Below the pieces are notes generated by a model. The model searched no databases and was not told the DNA's origin. It saw only the letters and a list, made by a program, of their open reading frames with translations. Positions 1 to 7,265 of a stretch of 42,489 nucleotides of DNA are shown here, piece by piece. The first letter of the stretch is position 1. Each line of letters begins with the position of its first letter. Both the position numbers and the translations under genes were made by a program. The DNA comes from CAZABP01 sp964483245 (GTDB lineage Bacteria; Planctomycetota; UBA1135; UBA2386), in NCBI GenBank assembly GCA_964483245.1, contig CAZABP010000042.1, forward strand, positions 1-42,489, written 5' to 3'.

Positions 1-55
1 GCTACGCGGCCGAACTACGCTCCTGCGGCACCCACAGGAACGTCAGGAGCGCCCG

Positions 56-84
56 AAAACGGGCGTGGCATCCGCCACGCCCGT
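56..84 (-). terminator. Rho-independent terminator of the coiled-coil/BRCT gene
   Basis: A perfect 11-bp inverted repeat (59-69 and 74-84) encloses a 4-nt loop (70-73). Read on the minus strand, the GC-rich stem is followed by a short T run (59-56). It lies 26 bp beyond the stop of the minus-strand gene, which is the expected place for an intrinsic terminator. Bases 1-55 beyond it hold nothing I can identify. Confidence 0.7.
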
Positions 85-109
85 CGATCTTGCGCAGAAG
101 CTGAGTGGA

Positions 110-1390
110 TCAGTCCAGGCGCAGCAGGTCGCGGATCTTGTGCAGCGTGATGATCTCGCAGCCGAGGAACTGGATGTCCTTGTACTCCGGGGTCTCCGTC
201 ACGCTGATGAACCCGTCGCCGGTCTCGTTGATCGAGTCCTGGCCGATGATCGCGAGGTCGACGCCCGGCATCGGCTTGTCGTAGACCTTGTTGCCGAGCT
301 GCTCGAGCTGCATCTTCACGACCTCTTTGGTCAGCGGATAGCTGAAGCGCCCGATCAGCACGATGTTGCGGCGGACGTTCGGCGAGTAGAGGTCGTTGAA
401 CAGCTGGTCGCCCTTCGCGACCGGGTCGAATGGATCCGCCAGCTCGCTGATCTCGATCTCGGAGCGGTCCTGCTGGATGCGGACGACCTTGCCGACCGCC
501 TTCTGCTCGCCCTTGTTGTTCCGGATCCGGAAGACCGTGCCCGGCTGCAGCATGTCCTTGCGGCCGAGGTCGATCCAGGCGAGGCCGGCTGCCTGCGAGG
601 AGGAGATGACCGAGCCGTCGGCGACGTCCGGCGGGTTGATCAGCTTCAGGCGCTGCGTGACGGCCGAGTTCTGCGCCGTCAGCCGGTCCTTTTCCTTGCG
701 GACTTCGAGCATCTGCGCGGTGTGCGCGGCCTGCGCGTTCTGCAGCTCCTCGCGGCGCGTGCGCACCTCGTTCTGCAGGCTCAGCGTGACGTTGTCCTTC
801 TCGCGGAACGTGCTCTCGATGAACGAGCGCAGCTCGGAGTGCTCGTTGGTCAGGCGCGTGACCTGGGCCTGGTTCTCGGCCGTCAGCTTGTCGAGCTGCG
901 AGCGCAGGGTCTGCGACTCGTTCAACGCCGCCGTGCGCTGCCCTTCGAGCGCCGTGATCTGGCCCTTCGCCTTGTCGAACTCCGACTTGGCGTAGCTCAG
1001 GACCTTGTCGACGGTGCCGCGCTGCGAGTCCGGGACGTTCAGGTCCGCACCGAACGAGCTCAGCAGCTCCTTCAGCTTCGGTGCCGACGGGACGTTCTCC
1101 AGCGCTGCCGGCTGGTGCCCGATCGCCTGCGCGTAGTCGAACCCGGTCTTCCCCTCGTAGGTGCCGGCGTCGGTGACGACCGTGCCGAGCTCTTCGACCA
1201 GGTGCTTGTAGATCAGCGTCTCACCCCTGGCCTGGTTCTTCTCCTGCTCGAGTTGGGCGACCCGCTGCTCCATGGCGGTCACCTGCCCGAGTTGCACATA
1301 GCCGAAGCCGAGTGCGCCCAGGAAGAGGACCAGCATGAGCAGGAAGAACATGATGTTCACGTGCGCTGCGCCACGCTGACGAGAATGCAT
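110..1390 (-). CDS. membrane-anchored coiled-coil protein with C-terminal BRCT-like domain
   Basis: 426 aa. Residues about 12-32 form one hydrophobic segment after a short basic N-terminus. Residues about 37-250 are a long Glu/Lys/Gln-rich heptad region typical of coiled coil. Residues about 255-335 form a beta-rich module (WIDLGRKDMLQPGTVFRI) like the small barrels that follow coiled coils in envelope proteins. The last ~87 residues resemble a BRCT fold: VLIGRFSYPLTKEVVKMQLEQ, then LGNKVYDK, and an ending like IITLHKIRDLL. The ATG at 1390 is chosen because the TM segment follows directly and AGGAG lies 10 nt upstream; a longer frame to 1510 adds low-complexity residues only. A terminator follows and a promoter candidate lies at 1539-1568, so it appears monocistronic. 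Orientation and function are unknown. The BRCT assignment is by eye. Confidence 0.75.
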   Translation of the reverse strand: MHSRQRGAAHVNIMFFLLMLVLFLGALGFGYVQLGQVTAMEQRVAQLEQEKNQARGETLIYKHLVEELGTVVTDAGTYEGKTGFDYAQAIGHQPAALENVPSAPKLKELLSSFGADLNVPDSQRGTVDKVLSYAKSEFDKAKGQITALEGQRTAALNESQTLRSQLDKLTAENQAQVTRLTNEHSELRSFIESTFREKDNVTLSLQNEVRTRREELQNAQAAHTAQMLEVRKEKDRLTAQNSAVTQRLKLINPPDVADGSVISSSQAAGLAWIDLGRKDMLQPGTVFRIRNNKGEQKAVGKVVRIQQDRSEIEISELADPFDPVAKGDQLFNDLYSPNVRRNIVLIGRFSYPLTKEVVKMQLEQLGNKVYDKPMPGVDLAIIGQDSINETGDGFISVTETPEYKDIQFLGCEIITLHKIRDLLRLD

Positions 1391-1538
1391 CGGACGAATG
1401 CTCCTGATACGGGGAAGTCGGAAACGGTCGGCGCCGCAGCGCCGCGGGGCGAAGGGGGTCGGGGCACCCCCGTCTGATTCCGCCTGGGGGCCGAAATCCG
1501 GTTGCGACAACCAGTTCGGAAGGCGACAGGGGCGCGGG

Positions 1539-1568
1539 ATACTAAGAGTCGGCCGAGCAAAGGGTCAA
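1539..1568 (-). promoter_or_regulatory. sigma70-type promoter for the coiled-coil/BRCT gene
   Basis: On the minus strand, TTGACC (1568-1563, 5/6 to consensus) and TAGTAT (1544-1539, 4/6) are separated by 18 bp. Transcription would start near 1532 and leave a leader of about 140 nt before the ATG at 1390. On the plus strand the same area offers only a poor GATACT/TTCGGA pair for coaE. Confidence 0.45.
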
Positions 1569-1669
1569 GCGTGCCAGCGAGACCGGATGCTTGGAGACCG
1601 CAGGAGTCTAGCCCACGATGTGGGCCCCGGCGGGTGACGTATGTGCGTCGCACTGCGCCGGTTGCCGCG

Positions 1670-2287
1670 ATGCCTGCGCAGTTCGCTCCGGATCCACCCA
1701 TTGCCATCGGCCTCCTGGGCGGCATCGCCTCCGGCAAGTCGACGGTCGCCCGCGTGTTCGCCGAGCACGGGCTCGAGCTGCTCGATGCCGACGCCGAGGC
1801 ACGCGCGGTCACGGCGAACCCGGAAGTGCTGGCAGCGATCGCGGCGCGGTTCGGCGCCACGGTCCTCACGGGGGACGGCCGGCTCGACCGGGAACAGCTC
1901 GCGCGGATCGTGTTCGCCGACCCCCAGGCGCGGCGCGACCTCGAGGAGCTGACCCACCCGCCGATCCGGGCGGCCCTGCTCGCGCGGCTCGACCAGGCCC
2001 GCGCGGCTGGGCATTCGGTCCTGCTGGATGTCCCGCTGCTGCTCGAGGGCGGGCTGATCGAGCGCTGCGACGTCGCCGTATTCGTCGCTGCCAGCGAATC
2101 CACGCGGCTCGCGCGGGCGCGGGCACGCGGTTGGGACGACGGCGAGTTGCACCGCCGCGAGGCAAATCAGGCACCGCTGGACGTGAAGCGCGCCCGCTGC
2201 CGCTATAGCATCGACAACGATCTGCCGCTGCCGGCCGTGAAAGCCCAGGTGGCGTCCATCCTGGAGGACCTGCAGCGGCAGCGCTGA
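1670..2287 (+). CDS. coaE: dephospho-CoA kinase
   Basis: 205 aa, a normal length. It catalyses the last step of coenzyme A synthesis, ATP-dependent 3'-phosphorylation of dephospho-CoA, in the cytoplasm. The N-terminus carries the P-loop IGLLGGIASGKST (K23, S24). Further family marks are LLDADAEAR, the VLLDVPLLLEGGL block and the VFVAASESTRLARARAR lid region. The ATG at 1670 puts the P-loop at the usual distance. An in-frame GTG at 1634 is possible, and neither has a clear ribosome binding site. The Rho-like gene follows after 48 bp on the same strand. A coaE-rho neighbourhood is, from memory, seen in other phyla, so this may be the ancestral rho position. Confidence 0.95.
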   Translation: MPAQFAPDPPIAIGLLGGIASGKSTVARVFAEHGLELLDADAEARAVTANPEVLAAIAARFGATVLTGDGRLDREQLARIVFADPQARRDLEELTHPPIRAALLARLDQARAAGHSVLLDVPLLLEGGLIERCDVAVFVAASESTRLARARARGWDDGELHRREANQAPLDVKRARCRYSIDNDLPLPAVKAQVASILEDLQRQR

Positions 2288-2335
2288 CTCGACGGCTGGT
2301 CAGCCGGCATCCCGGCCCGGCCGCAACTCTGCCCC

Positions 2336-3754
2336 ATGTCCACGCAACCTCTTCCCGAGGGCCGGCGCCCTGCTGCGCACAGCCGGCCCATCAGCCGGGA
2401 TCCGGATCCGGAGCGCGTTGCGCCCCAGATCCGCAACCTCGACGAGCACGCGCGCAACGAGATCTACGAGGCCGCGAAGCGGCCGGACGACCTGATCCCG
2501 CGCCTGCAGCAGATGCCGATGGCGGAGTTGCTGGACCTCGCCGCCACCGAGGGGGTCGAGGCGACACCAGGTCTCGCGCGTCAGGAGCTGATCTTCCAGA
2601 TCCTGCGCCGGCGCGTGACCAACAGCGGCCTCGGCTGGGCCGAAGGGGTGCTGGACGTGCACGCCGAAGGGTTCGGCTTCCTGCGCAGCCGGCGCTACTC
2701 GTACGCCGCCGGACCGGACGACATCTATGTCAGCCCGAGCCAGATCCGCCGGTTGAACCTGAAGCCGGGCCATCAGATCGCCGGCCCGGTACGGCCGCCG
2801 AAGGACGGTGAGAAGTACTTCGCGCTGCTGCACGTCGAGGCGGTCAACGGCGCAACGATCGGGGATCTGCGCAAGCGGATCCCGTTCAACGACCTGACGC
2901 CGCTGCTGCCCGCCTCGCGGCTGCGCCTCGCCTCGCCCGGGTGCGCACCGGACGTGCGACTGCTCGACCTGCTCGTGCCGATCGGCAAGGGCCAGCGCGT
3001 GCTGCTGCAGACGCCGCTGCTGACCGGGCGCAACCGGCTGCTCGCGCATGTCGCGCAGGGGCTGCTGACCAACCACCCGGAGCTGTACGTGATCGTGCTG
3101 CTCGTCGACGCGCGGCCGGAAGAGGTGCCGGAGTTCGCGCGCGCGACCGGGCCCGACCATCGCCGTGAAATCGCGGCGTCGACATTCGACGAACCGCCGG
3201 CGCGGCACGTCGCGCTGGCCGAGCTGGTCGCCGAGCGCGCGTGCCGGATGGTCGAGGCAGGGCGCGACGTCGTGCTGCTGGTCGATTCGCTGACCGCGTT
3301 GACGCGCGCCTACAACGTCGAGCTGCCGCACTCCGGCAAGATCCTGAGTGCCGGCCTCGACGCGGCCGCGATCGTCAAGCCGAAGCGGCTGTTCGGCGCC
3401 GCACGCCGCACCGAGGAGGGCGGCTCGCTGACCGTGTTTGCCACCGTGCTGACCGACACCGACTCGCGGGTCAACGACGTCATCGCCGAGGAATTCCGCG
3501 GCAAGGCGAACTGCGAGATCGTGTTGGATCCACATCTCGCGGAGCTGCACTTCCTGTTGCCGGTCGACATCGCGCGCACGGCGACGCGGCTCGAAGACAA
3601 CCTGCTGCCGCCGGACGAGCTGGCGAAGCTGCGCACGCTGCGGCGCAGGCTCGATCGGTTGGATGCGGCAGCGGGCCTCGAGGAGCTGCTGCGCCTGGTC
3701 GGCGCCAGCGCGACGAACGAGGAGCTGCTGGCGAAGCTGGACGCCGGCGGCTGA
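2336..3754 (+). CDS. Rho-family protein with degenerate ATPase site
   Basis: 472 aa, full Rho length. The Rho N-terminal helical region (about 52-95) and the cold-shock-type RNA-binding domain (about 100-172, GFGFLR, GPDDIYVSPSQIRRLNL, PPKDGEKYFALL) are well kept. The RecA-like core aligns along its length: STFDEPPARHV, VVLLVDSLTALTRAYN, PKRLFGAARRTEEGGSLTV, EEFRGKAN, VDIARTATR. The P-loop is not kept. Where Rho has a PPKAGKT-like Walker A, residues 226-234 read TPLLTGRNR, so lysine and threonine are lost. The catalytic Glu of DERPEEV is Ala (DARPEEV, 258-264). ATP hydrolysis, and so RNA translocation, seems unlikely, while RNA binding and ring assembly may persist. It may be a Rho paralogue that modulates an active Rho elsewhere. 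Start ATG has no strong ribosome binding site; a short N-terminal extension is variable. Confidence 0.85.
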   Translation: MSTQPLPEGRRPAAHSRPISRDPDPERVAPQIRNLDEHARNEIYEAAKRPDDLIPRLQQMPMAELLDLAATEGVEATPGLARQELIFQILRRRVTNSGLGWAEGVLDVHAEGFGFLRSRRYSYAAGPDDIYVSPSQIRRLNLKPGHQIAGPVRPPKDGEKYFALLHVEAVNGATIGDLRKRIPFNDLTPLLPASRLRLASPGCAPDVRLLDLLVPIGKGQRVLLQTPLLTGRNRLLAHVAQGLLTNHPELYVIVLLVDARPEEVPEFARATGPDHRREIAASTFDEPPARHVALAELVAERACRMVEAGRDVVLLVDSLTALTRAYNVELPHSGKILSAGLDAAAIVKPKRLFGAARRTEEGGSLTVFATVLTDTDSRVNDVIAEEFRGKANCEIVLDPHLAELHFLLPVDIARTATRLEDNLLPPDELAKLRTLRRRLDRLDAAAGLEELLRLVGASATNEELLAKLDAGG

Positions 3755-3802
3755 GCTACACCAGCGCGTCCGGCAGGCGCCGCGCGGTCAATGCCGGGAA
3801 CC

Positions 3803-3922
3803 ATGCGCACGTATCTGGAAGCGCTGGCGAACGCCCGCGCCTACGACGCGGTCGCCGCGTGGCGCACGGCCGATGACCCGGCCCTGCGGGCGCGCGCCGC
3901 GGCGATCCTCGACGCCAGGTGA
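3803..3922 (+). CDS. possible 39-aa small protein
   Basis: A short frame of 39 codons lies 48 bp after the Rho-like gene and before the convergent glycan operon. Its translation is Ala/Arg-rich and predicted helical, beginning MRTYLEALANARAYDAV and ending RARAAAILDAR. A purine-rich GGGAA precedes the ATG at a short distance. I recognise no family. It may be a real small protein, the remnant of a larger helical protein, or a chance frame in GC-rich DNA. Confidence 0.3.
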   Translation: MRTYLEALANARAYDAVAAWRTADDPALRARAAAILDAR

Positions 3923-3977
3923 TCGCCCCCGGCACGGCGGCGCCGCGTGCGTCCTGCACGAGGGACCGCCGCCGCGA

Positions 3978-5276
3978 TCAGGCCGGAAAGTCCTCCGGCG
4001 GCGCGTACGGGTCCGCGCGGAAGTACGCGAGATGCAGCCGCCACTCCCCGCGGCGCCACAGGTGGCGGATCCGGCGTGCGTCGGTGACGCGCGGCGGCGG
4101 CAGCGCACCGCCGGGCTGCACGCGCGCATAGTCCGCGAGCAACTGCGCCGCCGCCTGCTCGGCGGTCCACGGATCCGGCTCTGCGGGACGCAGCGCAGCC
4201 AGCCGCGGATCGGCGAGCAACCGCGCGAGATCGGCGGCGTCGCCGGCGCGGAACCGCAGCCCGGTGCCATCCGGAATCCGCTCCGCATATGAGGGCAGAT
4301 CCGCGGCGAGCACCGGCCAGCCGAAGCACGCCGCCTCGTCGAGCGTCAAGCCGTACGACTCGTGGCAGACCGACGGGAACACGGCGAAGTCCGCCTCGCA
4401 GCGCGCGAGGTCTTCGTGCGTGAAACGGCCGTGGAACCGGACGGCGAGACCTTGTGCCTGCTGGCGCAACTGCTCGCCGTAGGCGGGATCGGCGATCCCG
4501 CCGAACAGGTCCAGCGTGACGCCGGAATCCGGGCCGAGGCGGCGCAGCGCGTCGAGCAGGACGTGCGTGCCCTTCGCCGGATAGATCGAGCCCCAGCTGA
4601 CGAGCCGGCGCCCCGGCTGTGCGGGCCGGACCGCGCGCGGCGGGACCGCCAGCAGCGGCGGCCGGCTGACGGCGATCGGTGCGACCGGCTCCGGCAGGAA
4701 CTGCGCCACGGCGTCGGCATGGGAGCGCGACACGGCATACAACAGGTGCGCCGCGCGGAGCTCGTCGAGGAAGTCGTCGCGGTGCAGTGCAAACGCCTCG
4801 GCACGCTCGGTCTCGTTCATGAACGGCAGCGCCGGCGGGGCCTGCACGCGGTCCTCGCCGACCATCCGGATCGGCCGCGCGAGCACGCTGTAGTAGTCGT
4901 GCAGCGTGATCGCAACACGCGCGCCGGCAGCGCGCGCGAGCCGCGCCAGATCGCTCGACAGCCGGATCCAGTGGTGCACGTGGACGACGTCGGGACGCTC
5001 GCGTGCGAGCAGCGCTGCGAACGCTGCGCTCGCCTCCGGCGACCAGGCCTTGTACCAATCCTCGTAGTACAGATCCGAGCGGTGCAGCCGCAGCAGGCGC
5101 AGGCCCGGCAGCTCGACCGGTTCCAGCTCGGGACTCGCCGCCGGTTGCAGCGCGCCGGCGACGATCAACAGCTCGTGCCCGGCCCGCTGCATCGCGTGCG
5201 ACAGCGCCTGGACCGTGCGCTCGGTGCCCCCGTGCGTCTCCGGCGCGAACGCGTGCAGCGCGCAGAGGATCTTCAC
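3978..5276 (-). CDS. GT4 family glycosyltransferase (last gene of glycan operon)
   Basis: 432 aa, a GT-B retaining transferase of the GT4 family. The N-terminal acceptor domain begins ILCALHAFAPETHGGTERTV and includes VVHVHHWIRLSSDLARLA. The C-terminal donor domain includes RRLVSWGSIYPAKGTHVLLDALRRL and the nucleotide-sugar loop FPSVCHESYGLTLDEAACFG, with the E-x7-E spacing of the family. The GTG start at 5276 overlaps the TGA of the preceding GT2 (GTGA), as in most junctions of this operon. The last ~30 residues are charged (RRIRHLWRRGEWRLHLAYF) with no obvious role. It would add one sugar to the exported glycan; donor and linkage cannot be read from sequence. Confidence 0.9.
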   Translation of the reverse strand: MKILCALHAFAPETHGGTERTVQALSHAMQRAGHELLIVAGALQPAASPELEPVELPGLRLLRLHRSDLYYEDWYKAWSPEASAAFAALLARERPDVVHVHHWIRLSSDLARLARAAGARVAITLHDYYSVLARPIRMVGEDRVQAPPALPFMNETERAEAFALHRDDFLDELRAAHLLYAVSRSHADAVAQFLPEPVAPIAVSRPPLLAVPPRAVRPAQPGRRLVSWGSIYPAKGTHVLLDALRRLGPDSGVTLDLFGGIADPAYGEQLRQQAQGLAVRFHGRFTHEDLARCEADFAVFPSVCHESYGLTLDEAACFGWPVLAADLPSYAERIPDGTGLRFRAGDAADLARLLADPRLAALRPAEPDPWTAEQAAAQLLADYARVQPGGALPPPRVTDARRIRHLWRRGEWRLHLAYFRADPYAPPEDFPA

Positions 5277-6199
5277 GCCGGCACCGTAGCCGGGCGCCGC
5301 GAGCGGCGCAGCCATCGTTCGACGTCGGCCGGGCCGAGTGGTGTGCCGCGTAGCCCGCGCAGCAGGCCGGCGAGCTTCGCCAGCGCAGCACGTGGATGCG
5401 CGAGGAACGCGAGCGGCCACAGGCCGAGATCGCACACCGCCAGTCCCAACCACAGCGACGCCGTCCCGTGCCGCCGCAGGTAACGCACGCTGTTGGCGGC
5501 GCAGAAGTACTTCCGCAGCGGCGTGACCCCGCCGCCGGAAGCGGTACTCGGCGCATGCACGACGCGCACCCACGGCAGCCAGACGATCTTGCGCGCGTGC
5601 GCGCGCAGCTTGGCGCCGAGGTCGGCGTCCTCCCAGTACATGAAGTACTGCTCGTCCAGGTCCCCGATCGCGGCGAGGTCGGCGAGCCGGTACAGCGCGC
5701 ATGCCCCCGGCACGAAGTCGACGGCTTCCGGTCCGTGCGTGACCGGGTGCGGCGGGGCACCCTGGTGGCGCAACCGCGCCAGGTTCGGGGCGAACGTGAC
5801 ATCCGCCCCCTCGCTCCACACCGTCCCGTCCGGCTGCAGCATCGTCGGCGCGACGGCCGCGACCGACGGATCGTGTGCCAGTACGTCGACCAGCGGGCGC
5901 AGGAAGCCGGCCGGCAGCCGCACGTCCGGGTTCAGCAGCAGCGCGTATTCGCAGCCGCGCGCGCGCGCCCAGCGCAGGCCGTGGTTGACCGCCGCGCAGT
6001 AGCCGAGGTTCGCGGCGAATGCATGGAACTCACCGCGACCGGCCACGGCCGCGCGCAGCGTCCCCTCGCTGCCATCCTGCGAACCGTTGTCGAGCAGCAG
6101 CAGCGCGAGCTCCGGCTCCGCCGCGAGATCCGCGATGCACTGCAGCGTCGCCTGCGGCGTGCGGAAGTTCAGCAGGATCGCCGCGACGCGCTCAGCCAC
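5273..6199 (-). CDS. GT2 family glycosyltransferase, rhamnosyltransferase-like
   Basis: 308 aa. GT-A fold: AAILLNFRTPQATLQCIADL, LLLLDNGSQDGSEGTLR, the NLGYCAAVNHGL block, and LLNPDVRLP as the metal-binding region. YFMYWEDADLGAKLRAH matches the ED.DL acceptor-side motif of WbbL-type rhamnosyltransferases. The C-terminal ~60 residues contain hydrophobic stretches (LWLGLAVCDLGLWPLAFLA) that could bind the membrane. The start is GTG at 6199, overlapping the upstream GT2 by 8 nt. The stop overlaps the next GT4 as GTGA. Confidence 0.9.
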   Translation of the reverse strand: MAERVAAILLNFRTPQATLQCIADLAAEPELALLLLDNGSQDGSEGTLRAAVAGRGEFHAFAANLGYCAAVNHGLRWARARGCEYALLLNPDVRLPAGFLRPLVDVLAHDPSVAAVAPTMLQPDGTVWSEGADVTFAPNLARLRHQGAPPHPVTHGPEAVDFVPGACALYRLADLAAIGDLDEQYFMYWEDADLGAKLRAHARKIVWLPWVRVVHAPSTASGGGVTPLRKYFCAANSVRYLRRHGTASLWLGLAVCDLGLWPLAFLAHPRAALAKLAGLLRGLRGTPLGPADVERWLRRSRRPATVPA

Positions 6200-7265
6200 G
6201 GGCCCACCGCGCGAGCTGCCAGTTCCAGCGGAAGCAGCGGTCCAGCACGCGCCGCACGCCGGCCGCGAGGCCGCGCTCGGCGAGGCCCGGGTTGGTCGTC
6301 AGCGGGGCCGCGACGAACAGCTCGCGATCCGCGACGACGCGAGCGTGCTGCCGCGCGCGCCGGCGCCGCAACGCGGCCCGCAACAGCGTCAGGCGCGACA
6401 GCTTGCCGCGGATCCAGGGCAGCGCGTGCCCGTGCGCGAGCGCGAACAGGAAGTGCACGAGTTCGTACAGCGCATGGCTCGGCAGCGTGACGAGCAGCGT
6501 GCGCCAGCGCGCAGTCGTCAGCAGCACGAGCATCCGGTTGCGGCTGTGGTAGTAGGCGCGCCGGGCCGGGAACGCGGCGCCCTCGCCGCGCATCGACAGG
6601 CCCTGCGTACCGCCGCGATGGCGCACGATCGCATCCGCCGCGAGCCGGATCTCGTGGCCGCGCAAGCGCAGGCCGAGCGCGAACTCGGTGTCCTCGAAGA
6701 AGAAGAACAGCTCTTCGAAGAACCCTCCGGCAGCGAGACACGCACCGCGGTCGACCAGCATGCACAGCGAGACGGCGCCCCCCACCGGTCCGGCCGGCGC
6801 CGTCGCCTCCACGCGGGGCCGGAAGAAGTTGCGCAGCACCAGCAGGCCGAGGAAGTGCACGTCCGCCGCGTCGTAGTGGACGACGTCCGGCCGCTCGGCG
6901 AGCACGCTGCGCGCCTGCACGATCGCCGTGCGCGCGCCGCCGGCGTCCCTCGAGCGCAGCAACGCCGCCAGCGCACCCGGCTCCAGCACGACGTCGTTGT
7001 CGACCAGCAGCAGCAGCTCGTGCCGCGCCTGCGCCAGCGCGACGTTGCGGGCGAGTCCCGGCCCGCCGTTGCGGCCGGTGTCCACGATCCGCACCGACGG
7101 GAACCTGCCCGCGACGAGCTCACGCGAACCATCGTCGGAGTGGTTGTCGATCAGCAGGACTTCGGCCGGTGCCGGCTCTTGCGCCAGCAGCGCGGTGAGG
7201 CAGTCGGCGAGGTACGCAACCCCGTTCCAGTTGACGACCGCAGCGGAGACAGCCGGCACGGTCAC
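6192..7265 (-). CDS. GT2 family glycosyltransferase
   Basis: 357 aa. GT-A motifs: SAAVVNWNGVAYLADCLTAL, VLLIDNHSDDGSRELV, NGGPGLARNVALAQA, LLLLVDNDVVLEPGAL (metal-binding D-N-D) and FFEELFFFFEDTEFALGLRL. The C-terminal ~100 residues are rich in Arg and aromatic residues (LLVTLPSHALYELVHFLFAL) and may associate with the membrane. The start is GTG at 7265, two bases past the stop of the upstream GT2. It sits in a row of glycosyltransferases fed to the Wzm/Wzt exporter. Substrate unknown. Confidence 0.9.
   Translation of the reverse strand: MTVPAVSAAVVNWNGVAYLADCLTALLAQEPAPAEVLLIDNHSDDGSRELVAGRFPSVRIVDTGRNGGPGLARNVALAQARHELLLLVDNDVVLEPGALAALLRSRDAGGARTAIVQARSVLAERPDVVHYDAADVHFLGLLVLRNFFRPRVEATAPAGPVGGAVSLCMLVDRGACLAAGGFFEELFFFFEDTEFALGLRLRGHEIRLAADAIVRHRGGTQGLSMRGEGAAFPARRAYYHSRNRMLVLLTTARWRTLLVTLPSHALYELVHFLFALAHGHALPWIRGKLSRLTLLRAALRRRRARQHARVVADRELFVAAPLTTNPGLAERGLAAGVRRVLDRCFRWNWQLARWARG

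Noticed and set aside
65..1477. Long open frame antisense to the coiled-coil/BRCT gene
   Set aside because: Its translation is Arg/Leu/Asp-rich without motifs and mirrors the codon pattern of the real gene; such frames are common in GC-rich DNA.
3935..3972. GC-rich inverted segments after the last GT4 considered as a terminator
   Set aside because: The arms are short and far apart and no T run follows on either strand.
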